From the NCBI RefSeq assembly GCF_004365705.1, contig NZ_SOBN01000002.1, positions 1,550,001 to 1,614,000 on the forward strand: 64,000 nucleotides of DNA, given 5' to 3'. The notes under the pieces were generated by a model. That model saw only the letters and a program-made list of their open reading frames with translations. It had not been told where the DNA came from and ran no database searches. Both the position numbers and the translations under genes were made by a program. Positions 29,162 to 38,429 of this stretch are shown in pieces (position 1 is the stretch's first letter; each line of letters begins with the position of its first letter). The DNA comes from Streptomyces sp. 846.5. GTDB taxonomy: Bacteria; Actinomycetota; Actinomycetes; Streptomycetales; Streptomycetaceae.

Positions 29162-29467
29162 TCAGCCCCCCAGCGGCACCCGCAGGCAGCGGGTCCCGCT
29201 GAGGTCCAGCCAGGCGTCCTCGGGGCCGCGCACCAGCCGCAGCACCACCGCCTCGCACCCGGGGCAGCGGCCCACCAGCGGGCCCGGGGCCTGCCCGTAG
29301 ACGCGCAGCGACGCGAGCGGGCCGTTCAGACCGCAGGCCGCACAGCGGCCGAGCGCGGCGGTGACGTCCACGCTGAAGATCTCCGCGAGCGGCCCGGCCA
29401 ACGCGTTGCCGTCCTGGTGACGGTCCTGATGGCGGTCCTGGTGGCGGTCCTGATGGCGGTCGTCCAT
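29162..29467 (-). CDS. DUF6510-like zinc-ribbon protein with HQDR repeats
   Basis: 101 residues. The N-terminus is four tandem DRHQ units written by a 12-base DNA repeat. The conserved part has CAACG and CPGC, two Cys pairs of a zinc ribbon, with GPLAEIFSVDVTAALGRC before them. These small proteins accompany sulfite-oxidase-like and FNR-like genes in actinobacteria, and the same trio is present here, so it may serve that redox complex. GGAGG five bases before ATG 29467 favours this start over a GTG twelve bases earlier. Confidence 0.75.
   Translation of the reverse strand: MDDRHQDRHQDRHQDRHQDGNALAGPLAEIFSVDVTAALGRCAACGLNGPLASLRVYGQAPGPLVGRCPGCEAVVLRLVRGPEDAWLDLSGTRCLRVPLGG
29409..29456. repeat. 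12-base tandem repeat (four units)
   Basis: Units of CGGTCCTGATGG with single-base changes run in frame through the start of the DUF6510-like gene and encode repeated His-Gln-Asp-Arg. Copy number could vary between strains by slippage. Confidence 0.8.
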
Positions 29468-29468
29468 C

Positions 29469-30200
29469 TCAGCCTCCACTGGGGCCGAAGCGCTCGGTCC
29501 TGACCCGGCGCGGGTCGTGACCGAGCTTGGTCAGCATGTCGGCGGCCGCCTCGACGAAGCCGGTCGGTCCGCACACGTAGCAGGTGGGCTCGAAGTCGGG
29601 TGGCCAGCCGTACCGTTCGACGTCCTCGGTGCTCAGCCTCCTGGATGGCCGCGGCGAGCCCGGCGGTGCGGTCCGGGTGTACAGCAGGGTGGCGTCCGCC
29701 CCGGCGTCACCCGGACCCGGACGGCGCAGCTCCTCGCCGTAGTAGAGGTCGCCGGGCGTCCGCAGCGAGTAGATCAGCCGGAACGGCGTGCGGCTCGCCT
29801 CGGCCCGGCGCGCCCGCACCATGGCCATCAGCGGGACGATACCGGCGCCCCCCGCGAGCAGCAGCACGGGTGCCGGATCGGCGGGCCGCCACACGAACCA
29901 CCCGCCCACCGGGCCGCGGACCTCGATCGGGTCCCCGATGGTGAGCACCTCGGTGAGGTACGGGGAGACCTCCCCGTCGGGGACCCGCTGCACGGTCAGC
30001 TCGATCCGGTCGCCCTTCGCCGGGGCGGCCAGCGAGTAGCTGCGCTGCGCCTGGTATCCGTCCTCGGCGGTGAGCTGCAGGTCGACGTGTTGCCCGCCCA
30101 GGTGGCCGGGCCAGCCAGGGACGTCGAGCACCAGGGTCCGGGCCGTCGCCGTCTCGTCGTGCACCCCCACCAGCCGCGCGACGCGCCATCCCGCAGCCAC
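29469..30200 (-). CDS. Ferredoxin-NADP reductase-type FAD oxidoreductase
   Basis: 243 residues. The FAD domain carries QAQRSYSLAAP (the RxYS motif), and the NAD(P) domain carries LLAGGAGIVPLMAMV and CYVCGPTGFVEAA. No iron-sulphur domain is fused. It should pass electrons between NAD(P)H and a partner. The start is a GTG with GGGGGA seven bases upstream, two bases after the stop of the molybdoenzyme gene, so the two are co-translated. The arrangement suggests it is the electron partner of that molybdoenzyme. Confidence 0.88.
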   Translation of the reverse strand: MAAGWRVARLVGVHDETATARTLVLDVPGWPGHLGGQHVDLQLTAEDGYQAQRSYSLAAPAKGDRIELTVQRVPDGEVSPYLTEVLTIGDPIEVRGPVGGWFVWRPADPAPVLLLAGGAGIVPLMAMVRARRAEASRTPFRLIYSLRTPGDLYYGEELRRPGPGDAGADATLLYTRTAPPGSPRPSRRLSTEDVERYGWPPDFEPTCYVCGPTGFVEAAADMLTKLGHDPRRVRTERFGPSGG

Positions 30201-30202
30201 GT

Positions 30203-30802
30203 TCAGTCCCCCTGGTAGCGCTGCTCGCGCCACGGGTCGCCGTAGTCGTGGTAGCCGGCGCTCTCCCAGAACCCAGGCTCGTCCTGGGTCAGCAGCCGCA
30301 GGCCCCGGACCCACTTCGCCGATTTCCACAGGTACAGATGCGGCACCAGCAGCCGGGCCGGCCCACCGTGCTCGGCGGACAGGTCCTTGCCGTCGTAGCG
30401 GTAGGCGATCCACGCCTGGCCGTTCCTCAGGTCCTGCAACGGCAGATTGGTGGTGTACCCGCCGTAGGAGTCGGCCATGACGAAGTCCGCGGCGGTCTCC
30501 ACCCCGGCGAGCAGGGTGTCCAGGGACACCCCCTGCCACGGCGTTCGAAGTTTGGACCAGCGCGTCACACAGTGCAGGTCCACGGTCATCCGCTCGCTGG
30601 GCAGCGCCAGCAGCTCCGCCCAGGACCAGCGGTGCGTCTCCCCGCTCTCGGTGGTGACACTGAACTCCCACCGGTCCAACGGCACCCGCGGCGTCGGCCC
30701 GGCCGACAGCACCGGAAAGTCCTCCACCAGATACTGCCCCGGCGGCAACTCCACCCCTTTACTGCGCGGCCTGCCCCGGAACCCGGGCGAGACGATCCCC
30801 AC
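30203..30802 (-). CDS. Sulfite-oxidase-like molybdopterin oxidoreductase (cytosolic YedY-type)
   Basis: 199 residues of the oxidoreductase molybdopterin-binding fold. DLHCVTRWSKL holds Cys78, the expected molybdenum ligand, followed by WQGVSLDTLL, YGGYTTNLPLQDL, LSAEHGGPARLLVPHLYLWKSAKWV and FWESAGYHDYGDPW. There is no Tat signal, unlike MsrP/YedY, so it works in the cytosol. The pair with the FNR-like reductase and the DUF6510 zinc ribbon is a recurring actinobacterial set whose substrate is not established. Confidence 0.9.
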   Translation of the reverse strand: MGIVSPGFRGRPRSKGVELPPGQYLVEDFPVLSAGPTPRVPLDRWEFSVTTESGETHRWSWAELLALPSERMTVDLHCVTRWSKLRTPWQGVSLDTLLAGVETAADFVMADSYGGYTTNLPLQDLRNGQAWIAYRYDGKDLSAEHGGPARLLVPHLYLWKSAKWVRGLRLLTQDEPGFWESAGYHDYGDPWREQRYQGD

Positions 30803-31218
30803 GACAGCTCCTCTCCCGATCGGCGCCGCAGCGAGACCACGGCCCCGCCACGGCCTCAGCGCTCCCGTCCGAGGCTACGGCCCAGCGCCCTGACGCGCTC
30901 GGCATACGGCCTTCTCCCGGCGCCACCCTCGCGACAGCCGTGAACGCGCACAGCCTGAGCCCGGCACTGCCTCCGGAACAGTGACGACTTGTGCAGGCAG
31001 GGCTTTCCTGCACCAGGTGGTGACCTGGCCAGATCCGTTAGGTGCCGCGCGAGGCTGCCGGTCGAGTCGGCTCTCCGCATGGCGGCACGAGCGCTGAGGT
31101 CTTCGTGTGCCGCCTGGCGCCCTGCGGCAGAAAGGGATGCCGCACCGATCCGGTCTGCGGTTATGATCACGTGCCGACCTGCGGAAAGTCTGGCTGGGTG
31201 GCGTTTCGGAGGTGCGTG
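30803..31218. other. Intergenic region with an inverted repeat
   Basis: No gene is supported between the divergent molybdoenzyme and DUF4328 genes. An inverted repeat, CCAGGT-GGTG-ACCTGG, lies at 31013-31028. Nothing else stands out. Confidence 0.4.
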
Positions 31219-31908
31219 ATGGCGAGACCCGTCGGGTCGCCCGGGTGGTTGGCGCGGGTGTTGTGCGGGGCGCTGGCGGCGCTTGCGGTGGCGAATGCCG
31301 TGGCGGGGGTGGCGGCTTGGCACAGGTATCAGTTGGTGCTGGCGCTGCCGCCGGAGCAGGCGCCCTTGGGCACCGATGCGCTGCTCAACGACCAGATGTG
31401 GTTCGGCATCCTGATGGGGTGGCGGAGGGCGGCGCTGGTCGTGTCCGTGCTGCTGCTCGTCCTGTGGCTGGACAACATGCGCGGGCTCGCTGACGAGGTC
31501 TGGCCCGAGGGGCAACGGCGGAGCCGGGCGTGGCTGATCTTCGGATGGGTGCTCCCGGTGGGAAACCTGTTCCTACCGAAGATGTTCGTCAATGACCTGT
31601 GGGCCGCCGGCCGGCCCCGGCAGCAGCGTGAACGCGGACACTGGCTGCTCACCCTCTGGTGGCTTTCGATCCTCGTCGCGTTCGGCTCGTCCGGAGGCAT
31701 GCTGAACCATGTGCAGCAGGCGGCCCGCGCAGGCCAGGAGGCCGAGGCGATGCGGCAGCTGATGTTCATCGACGGCCTGCTGATCGCCGTCGCGCTTCTG
31801 ACGATCGCCGTCGTCTGGCGGCTCAGCGGCATGCTGGAGCGCGCAGTGCTGCAGGTGCAGCCTGTTCTCCTGCCGTTCGGTCAGGTCGGCGTCCTCGCGC
31901 CCAGGTAG
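31219..31908 (+). CDS. DUF4328-like membrane protein
   Basis: 229 residues with about six hydrophobic helices. The central stretch WFGILMGWRRAALVVSVLLLVLWL, RAWLIFGWVLPVGNLFLPKMFVNDLW and LTLWWLSILVAFG is typical of DUF4328. Function is unknown. GGAGG lies six bases before the ATG, which itself overlaps a GTG. The 3' end overlaps the convergent BrkB-type gene by 28 bases. Confidence 0.8.
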   Translation: MARPVGSPGWLARVLCGALAALAVANAVAGVAAWHRYQLVLALPPEQAPLGTDALLNDQMWFGILMGWRRAALVVSVLLLVLWLDNMRGLADEVWPEGQRRSRAWLIFGWVLPVGNLFLPKMFVNDLWAAGRPRQQRERGHWLLTLWWLSILVAFGSSGGMLNHVQQAARAGQEAEAMRQLMFIDGLLIAVALLTIAVVWRLSGMLERAVLQVQPVLLPFGQVGVLAPR

Positions 31909-32768
31909 CGGTTGAGCGGGGGTTCCTGGGCGAGGACCGCGCCGATGGTGATGGCGAAGGTGATGGCGGCGCACAGGACGATCAGCCAGGACAGGACCGC
32001 CAGCACCAGTCCGAGGGAGCCGTACGCGGACAGCGAGCGGTTCAGCGCGGACGGCATGTAGATGCGGGCGGTCAGCGCCAGGGCGGACATCGCCGCCGAT
32101 GCCAGCAGCGCTCCCGGCAGCAGTGGCAGCCAGCCGACGCGGGCGGCGAGCAGGAGGTGCTGGGTCCACCACCACACCACCACTCCGACCAGGAAGCTCA
32201 CCGGCACGCCCAGCCAGATCCCGACCCCGAACCCGTCCCGCAGCGGCCCCTGGACGAGAACCATCGCCATCAGCGTGACCACCCACAGCAGCCAGCGCCA
32301 GGCGGCGATCCTGGTCCCGGACTTGGGGAGCTGCCAGGCCCGCTCGCAGACGCGGGCCATCGCCCGGCTGAAGCTGGTCGACGACACCAGGGCCATCAGC
32401 AGGCCGATGGTCCCGGTGGTCTGGCGAAGCTGCTCGTCATCGGTGCCGCCGCCGACCGCCGCGTTCAGTTGCTGGTCCGACGCGCCGGTCAGCCCGAAGA
32501 CCGAGCGCAGCGAGTGGAGCAGCTGATCGCGGACCCCCTGCGGGGCGAACGCCCCCAGCGCGAAGAGCAGCGGTACCGAGGTCAGGAAGGCCTGCGCGGC
32601 CAGCCTGGTCCCGGCGTCGAGCAGGTTGGCGGACAGCAGACGGTCCGTCAGCTCGGTCAGTACCGGCATCCGCCGCTCGGCCACTGCGCGCAGCTCCTCC
32701 GCCCGCGTGCGCAGTCGCTCCACCCGCCGGTGCAACCGGTCCGAAACGCGGCGCCAGGGAACCGCCAA
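31881..32768 (-). CDS. YihY/BrkB-family membrane protein
   Basis: 295 residues. A basic coiled N-terminus of about 45 residues is followed by five or six transmembrane helices, with AAQAFLTSVPLLFALGAFAP and SAYGSLGLVLAVLSWLIVLCAAITF typical of the YihY/BrkB family, whose role is unsettled. The best start is TTG at 32768: GGGGAG lies seven bases before it, and no nearby ATG or GTG has such a site. Confidence 0.82.
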   Translation of the reverse strand: MAVPWRRVSDRLHRRVERLRTRAEELRAVAERRMPVLTELTDRLLSANLLDAGTRLAAQAFLTSVPLLFALGAFAPQGVRDQLLHSLRSVFGLTGASDQQLNAAVGGGTDDEQLRQTTGTIGLLMALVSSTSFSRAMARVCERAWQLPKSGTRIAAWRWLLWVVTLMAMVLVQGPLRDGFGVGIWLGVPVSFLVGVVVWWWTQHLLLAARVGWLPLLPGALLASAAMSALALTARIYMPSALNRSLSAYGSLGLVLAVLSWLIVLCAAITFAITIGAVLAQEPPLNRYLGARTPT

Positions 32769-32893
32769 ACCGCACTCCCCTCACCGCGCCCCGCGTGGGC
32801 GTACGCACCCAGCCTCGGCGACGAGCGGGACGACGGCCATCCGCAGTCCGCCGCCCAGGGAGCGGATCACCCGGACGGACCAGCCACCCAGGG

Positions 32894-33481
32894 CTACGCG
32901 CCGGCGGTCTTCGGCTCGCTCATCCGGCGGGCGGCCTCGACGACCGCCGAGCGGTGCAGGGCAAGCCGCTCCTGCGGCCAGGACTGACTGACCTCCTCCG
33001 GGCCGGCGCCGTCGGCGGCCCAGAACCATGCCTGCGCTGCGGCGAGAACCATGGTCAGGAGATCGGCGGGCGCCATCTCCTGTGCGAGCTCGCCACGCTG
33101 CTGCGCCTCGGCCACCTCGGCGGCCTTGCCTCGGAAGGCATCCTTCTCGAGTCCGGTGGCAGAGGGGCGCTCCAGCAGTTTCCATAGACGCAGGCGCATC
33201 AGGTCCGGCCGGGCGACGAGGTGGTCGAAGATCGCACCGGCGTATCCGGGCAGGTCCTCGACGTCGAACGGCACCGACTCGGCGCCCGCCGTGAGCGCCC
33301 GTTGCAGAACCTCGTCGAACAACTGCTCCTTGTTGCCGAAGTAGACGTAGATCAGCCGCTTGTTCGCCCCCGCGGCCTCGGCGATCCGGTCCACCCGGGC
33401 CCCGGCGATGCCGTAGGCGGCGAATTCGGTGAAGGCGGCGTCGAGCAGCCGGGCCTTGGTGGCACTGGAGTCGCGTGGCAT
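32894..33481 (-). CDS. TetR-family transcriptional repressor
   Basis: 195 residues: an N-terminal helix-turn-helix (TKARLLDAAFTEFAAYGIAG to VDRIAEAAGANKRLIYVYFGNKEQLFDEVL) and an all-helical ligand domain in the TetR_C_17/AefR-like style. It is divergent from the aldo-keto reductase with 98 bases between, and an exact TAACT/AGTTA palindrome lies there, so it probably represses both genes. ATG 33481 is used; a GTG three codons earlier is possible, and no clear ribosome site exists for either. Confidence 0.9.
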   Translation of the reverse strand: MPRDSSATKARLLDAAFTEFAAYGIAGARVDRIAEAAGANKRLIYVYFGNKEQLFDEVLQRALTAGAESVPFDVEDLPGYAGAIFDHLVARPDLMRLRLWKLLERPSATGLEKDAFRGKAAEVAEAQQRGELAQEMAPADLLTMVLAAAQAWFWAADGAGPEEVSQSWPQERLALHRSAVVEAARRMSEPKTAGA

Positions 33482-33499
33482 GCCTGCCACTGTAGCAAG

Positions 33500-33513
33500 T
33501 AACTATCCAGTTA
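33500..33513. promoter_or_regulatory. Palindrome, likely operator of the TetR regulator
   Basis: TAACT-ATCC-AGTTA is a perfect-armed palindrome directly abutting the -35 box of the reductase promoter; its half ATCCAGTTA recurs at 33550-33558 downstream of the -10 box. Binding there would block both divergent promoters. Confidence 0.6.
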
Positions 33514-33542
33514 TTGACATAGGTGGATCGCAGACCTACGTT
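33514..33542 (+). promoter_or_regulatory. Sigma-70-type promoter of the aldo-keto reductase
   Basis: TTGACA (33514-33519), 17 bases, then TACGTT (33537-33542). The spacing is ideal and the -35 is consensus. It lies 38 bases before the reductase ATG and between the two operator halves. Confidence 0.6.
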
Positions 33543-33579
33543 GGTATCCATCCAGTTAGTTACAGATCAGGAGAGCCTC

Positions 33580-34563
<984 letters not shown>

Positions 34564-34690
34564 CCGTGGAGCAGGGCGCCGCGACCTCGGTGCTGCCCGT
34601 CCCTGATGTCGATTCCGGGCTGCCGGTTCCGACTCACGGGTGAAGACTGACCGTCAGACCTCGTGAAGTGAAGTGAAGGGAACCACCGCC

Positions 34691-35071
34691 GTGGACTACC
34701 GCCTCGAACTGATCCCGCTCCCGGTCGCCGACGTCGACCGCGCCAAGGCCTTCTACGCCGACCGGCTCGGCTTCAAGGTCGACCTCGACTTCAGCCCCAA
34801 CGAGTCGTTCCGCGTGGTCCAGCTGACGCCGCCGGGGTCTGCCTGTTCGGTCGCCCTCGGCGTCGGCATCGTCGGCACTCCCCCGGGCTCGGTCCAGGGC
34901 CTGCACCTGGTCGTGGACGACATCCACGCCGCCCGGGCCGAGCTGGTCGGGCGGGGAGTCGAGGTCGCGGCGGTGGAGGACATGAGCGCGCCCGGCAAGC
35001 CGACCGTCTCCTACGCCGCGTTCACCGATCCGGACGGCAACGGCTGGACCCTGCAGCAGCTCCCCCGCTGA
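34691..35071 (+). CDS. VOC-family (glyoxalase-like) protein
   Basis: 126 residues with two beta-alpha-beta-beta-beta units of the vicinal-oxygen-chelate fold: LELIPLPVADVDRAKAFYADRLGFKVDLD and GLHLVVDDIHAARAELVGRGVEV, ending SYAAFTDPDGNGWTLQQL. It could be a dioxygenase, an isomerase or a resistance protein; the metal ligands are not certain. A GTG at 34691 with AGGGA ten bases upstream is used; GTG 34673 is the alternative. Confidence 0.85.
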   Translation: MDYRLELIPLPVADVDRAKAFYADRLGFKVDLDFSPNESFRVVQLTPPGSACSVALGVGIVGTPPGSVQGLHLVVDDIHAARAELVGRGVEVAAVEDMSAPGKPTVSYAAFTDPDGNGWTLQQLPR

Positions 35072-35074
35072 ACC

Positions 35075-35497
35075 TCAGAGCCCGGGGAACATGTAGTCGG
35101 CGGAGATGTGCCCGTCCTCGTCGAGGACCAGGAACTCGACTCCGCCACCGACCGCCTCACCACCGGTGACCGGCACCATCTCCCAGCTGAACTTCACCAC
35201 GTCGTCAAGACGGACGGCATCCTGCCTGGACCGGAAGGTGTACTCCCCGGAAGCGACGAACTCCTCGTAGCTGCGGCCGACCCGCGTCTCGATGGCATCG
35301 TGTCCGCGGGCCCGCAGCGAGCCCGCAGTGAACCCCAGCGAGGCGGCAGCCTCCCGGATCGCCACCGGCGGGTGCAGCACATGGGCCCCGTCCACTGCCC
35401 ACAGGTTCTCGACGGCCTCGCGGCGCAGCGCGTTGTCCGGCTCGATCCACAGGGCGATGTAGCGGTCGGCCAAGTGCTGCGTGTCAACGTCGGTCAT
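35075..35497 (-). CDS. SnoaL-like (NTF2-fold) protein
   Basis: 140 residues. The start LADRYIALWIEPDNALRREAVENLWAVDGAHVLHPPVAI is the usual SnoaL/NTF2-like opening, with a cone-shaped pocket expected. Family members are isomerases, hydrolases or binding proteins, and the pocket residues do not decide which. It is divergent from the PhnZ-like gene and ends three bases from the convergent VOC gene. Confidence 0.8.
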   Translation of the reverse strand: MTDVDTQHLADRYIALWIEPDNALRREAVENLWAVDGAHVLHPPVAIREAAASLGFTAGSLRARGHDAIETRVGRSYEEFVASGEYTFRSRQDAVRLDDVVKFSWEMVPVTGGEAVGGGVEFLVLDEDGHISADYMFPGL

Positions 35498-35617
35498 GCC
35501 CCTGCTCTCCTTCGAGTCTCCTTGGAGGCACGAGCCTGCGGCAAGGAGAACCGAGCGACAATTCCCCGGAGGGAATGGCCGTACAGGTCGTCCGTACAAC
35601 TGCGGAGGAGTGACCAC

Positions 35618-36178
35618 ATGACCCCGGATCGGATCCTCGACCTCCTGTCCGAGCTGTTCGCCGGCCAGGGCGGCGCGGAGTACTTCGGCGAGGAGGTCAC
35701 CCAGGCCCAGCACATGCTGCAGGCCGGTGCGCTGGCCGAGGAGGCCGGTGCGGACCCGGCGCTGGTCGCGGCAGCCCTGCTGCACGACGTGGGCCACTTC
35801 CACGGCGGGACCACCGGCGACGACCTGATGGCCGGCACCGACAACCGGCACAGCCACACCGGCGCCGACTGGCTGGCGCAGTGGTTCAGCCCCGCCGCCA
35901 CCGAACCGGTGCGGCTGCACGTCGCCGCCAAGCGCTACCTCTGCACGGTGGAGCCCGACTACGCCGACCGGCTGTCCCCCGCCTCGGTGCACACCCTCGC
36001 CGTGCAGGGCGGTCCGATGACGCCGACCGAGGCCGCGGCCTTCGCGGACCACCCCTACGGCGCGGACGCGGTGCGGCTGCGCCGCTGGGACGACGCCGCC
36101 AAGGACCCGGACGCCCGCACCCCCGGCTTCGACCACTTCCGCCCGCTGCTCGCGACACTGCTGCCCCGCAACGCCTGA
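35618..36178 (+). CDS. PhnZ-like HD-domain oxygenase candidate
   Basis: 186 residues of the HD group linked to phosphonate breakdown. The dimetal motifs are QHMLQ (His32), LLHDVGHFHG (His56-Asp57), HSHTGADWL, HVAAKRYLC and the distal Asp in LRRWDDAAKDP. YFGEEVT (Tyr22, Glu25) matches the Tyr/Glu gate that leaves to let substrate and oxygen bind in PhnZ-type mixed-valent di-iron oxygenases. No PhnY-type 2-oxoglutarate enzyme or phosphonate transporter is nearby, so the substrate could be another C-H bond next to a charged group. GGAGGAG precedes the ATG; CCGTACA repeats at 35579 and 35592 precede it. Confidence 0.82.
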   Translation: MTPDRILDLLSELFAGQGGAEYFGEEVTQAQHMLQAGALAEEAGADPALVAAALLHDVGHFHGGTTGDDLMAGTDNRHSHTGADWLAQWFSPAATEPVRLHVAAKRYLCTVEPDYADRLSPASVHTLAVQGGPMTPTEAAAFADHPYGADAVRLRRWDDAAKDPDARTPGFDHFRPLLATLLPRNA

Positions 36179-36258
36179 CAGCGGGTGCGGCTACGCTCCG
36201 ACGGAACGCCCGCCGTCGGAGGGGGCCGATCCGCCTCGAAGTGTCAGGAGCTCATCGC

Positions 36259-37986
36259 GTGCTGCCCCTCGCCGGAGTGACCGTCGTCTCGCTGGAGCAG
36301 GCTGTCGCCGCGCCCTACGCCACCCGGCAGCTCGCCGACCTCGGGGCCCGGGTGATCAAGGTGGAGCGCCCCGGCGGCGACTTCGCCCGTGACTACGACC
36401 GGACGGTCAAGGGCATGTCCGCCTACTTCGTGTGGTGCAACCGGGGCAAGGAGAGCGTCGTCCTGGACCTCAAGGAGGAGGGCGACCGGGCGCTGCTGGA
36501 CCGCATCCTGGAGCAGGCCGACGTGTTCGTGCAGAACCTCGCCCCGGGTGCGGCGGAGCGCCTGGGCCTGGGCGCCGGGCAGCTGCGCGAGCGCTGGCCG
36601 CGGCTGATCGTCTGCGGGATCTCCGGCTACGGCGACCGGGGCCCCTACCGCGACAAGAAGGCCTTCGACCTGCTGGTCCAGTGCGAGGCGGGGCTGGTCT
36701 CGCTCACCGGCACTCCCGAGGCCCCGGCCCGGGCCGGGGCCTCGCTGGCCGACGTCGCCTCGGCGATGTACGCGTACAGCGGCATCCTCACCGCGCTGTA
36801 CGAGCGCGAGCGGACCGGCCTCGGCAGCTCGTTCGATGTCTCGATGCTGGACGCCCTGGGCGAGTGGCTGGGCCAGCCCCTCTACACCGCCCTGTACGGG
36901 GACGCGCCGCTGGCCCGCTCCGGCGCCCGGCACCCCTCCATCGCCCCCTACGGCCACTACCGGGCCGGGGACGGCGGCGAGGTCTTCCTGTCGGTGCAGA
37001 GCGACCGCGACTGGATCGCCCTGTGCGAGCAGGTGCTGCGGCAGCCCGGGCTGGTCCGCGACCCGCGCTTCGCCGACAACCCCGCGCGCTACCGCCACGA
37101 CGCCGAGCTCACCCCGATCCTGGAGGAGTCCTTCGCCGACTGCGGCACCGCGGAGCTGATGGAGCGGCTGGAGGCCGCGGGGATCGCCAACGCCCGGCTC
37201 CGCAGCATGACCGAGTTCGCCGACCATCCCCAGCACCTGGCCCGGGACCGCTGGCGCGAGTTCGACTCCCCGGCGGGCCCGCTGCGCGGACTGCTGCCCC
37301 CGGTCACCGTCCACGGCCGGGAGACCCCGCTCCGTCCGGTGCCCGCGCTCGGGCAGCACACCGACGCGATCCGGGCCGAGTTCGGCGACGGGGCCGGCAT
37401 GCCGATGGTGCAGCGCACCGAGACCGTCACCACCTGGCACCTGGAGCAGCGCTCCGCCGAGGAGGTCCGCGCCGTCCCGGCCCCCGGCGAGCTGGATCTG
37501 CGGGTCGTCCGGGCGGAGCAGGCCGGCCCGGAGTTCGCCCGCTTCCTCTACACGGCGGTGGGCGGCGCCTGGTCCTGGACGGACCGGCTGCCGTGGACCT
37601 ACGCGCAGTGGGAGCAGTACCTGGCCAAGCCGGGCGTGGAGCTCTGGGTGGCGTGGGTGGGCGGCACCCCCGCCGGGTACGTGGAGCTGGAGCCGCACGA
37701 CGGGGGCGTCGTGGAGATCGCCTACTTCGGGCTGCTGCCGGCCTTCATCGGCCGACGCATCGGCGGCCACCTGCTCGGCGAGGGCCTGCGGCGCGCCTGG
37801 GACCTGGCCGAGCGCCACCCGTCGCTGCCGGGCACGCAGCGGGTGACCGTGCACACCTGCTCCCTGGACGGCCCGGCCGCGCTGCGCAACTACGAGGCCC
37901 GGGGGCTGCGGGTGTGCCGCACCGAGACGGCCGAACAGCCGGTCGCGGTCGCACCTGGTCCCTGGCCGGGAGCGCTGTCCGGCTGA
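36259..37986 (+). CDS. Fusion of CaiB/BaiF CoA-transferase and GNAT acetyltransferase
   Basis: 575 residues with no stop between two families. Residues 1-385 are a family III CoA-transferase: LEQAVAAPYATRQLADLGARVIKVE, then GYGDRGPYRDKKAFDLLVQ with Asp137 as the catalytic acyl-CoA Asp. Residues about 395-570 are a GNAT: YVELEPHDGGVVEIAYFGLLPAFIGRRIGGHLL is the CoA loop region and VHTCSLDGPAALRNYEARGL the end. The linker includes GAGMPMVQRTETVTTWHLEQ, which looks like the natural start of a separate GNAT, so the genes may have merged recently or be read both ways. GTG follows AGGAG. Confidence 0.88.
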   Translation: MLPLAGVTVVSLEQAVAAPYATRQLADLGARVIKVERPGGDFARDYDRTVKGMSAYFVWCNRGKESVVLDLKEEGDRALLDRILEQADVFVQNLAPGAAERLGLGAGQLRERWPRLIVCGISGYGDRGPYRDKKAFDLLVQCEAGLVSLTGTPEAPARAGASLADVASAMYAYSGILTALYERERTGLGSSFDVSMLDALGEWLGQPLYTALYGDAPLARSGARHPSIAPYGHYRAGDGGEVFLSVQSDRDWIALCEQVLRQPGLVRDPRFADNPARYRHDAELTPILEESFADCGTAELMERLEAAGIANARLRSMTEFADHPQHLARDRWREFDSPAGPLRGLLPPVTVHGRETPLRPVPALGQHTDAIRAEFGDGAGMPMVQRTETVTTWHLEQRSAEEVRAVPAPGELDLRVVRAEQAGPEFARFLYTAVGGAWSWTDRLPWTYAQWEQYLAKPGVELWVAWVGGTPAGYVELEPHDGGVVEIAYFGLLPAFIGRRIGGHLLGEGLRRAWDLAERHPSLPGTQRVTVHTCSLDGPAALRNYEARGLRVCRTETAEQPVAVAPGPWPGALSG

Positions 37987-38057
37987 CCGGCGGTGTTCCG
38001 TCCGGCGGGGCCGGGTAGGGGACCTGGAGAGTCCGGGCGGAGTCCTGGGAGGTTCCC

Positions 38058-38387
38058 GTGCGACACATCGGCGGCCACTGGTTCGACCACAGCCCGCGCC
38101 TGACCCGCGGGGAGCTGCGGCGCTTCGCCAACGACGGTTCGGAGCCGCTGACCGCACGCAGCGACCTCCCCGCCCGGCGGATGCTGGCCCGGGCCTTCGG
38201 CGCGTTGTTCCTGGCCGGGACGGTCGTCTTCTGCCTGCTGGCGGCGGCCGCCCGGCCGGGCAGCAGCCCAGGTCGCGAGTTCTTCGTGGTGTACGCGGCG
38301 ATCTGCGCGGGCTTCGTGGTGATCGCCCTGATCGACCTCGCCGTGGTCCGCCGACGTATGGAGGAGCAGCGCCGCTGGGGCCGCTGA
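38058..38387 (+). CDS. Small DUF6343-like membrane protein
   Basis: 109 residues. EPLTARSDLPARRMLARAFG leads into two transmembrane helices (about 45-63 and 75-95), then a basic tail RRRMEEQRRWGR. The TARSDL motif before the first helix fits the DUF6343 family; function is unknown. GGGAGG sits six bases before the GTG start. Confidence 0.72.
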   Translation: MRHIGGHWFDHSPRLTRGELRRFANDGSEPLTARSDLPARRMLARAFGALFLAGTVVFCLLAAAARPGSSPGREFFVVYAAICAGFVVIALIDLAVVRRRMEEQRRWGR

Positions 38388-38429
38388 GCCGAGCCGACCC
38401 CGAGCCGACGACCAGCCGGCCCGACGCCG

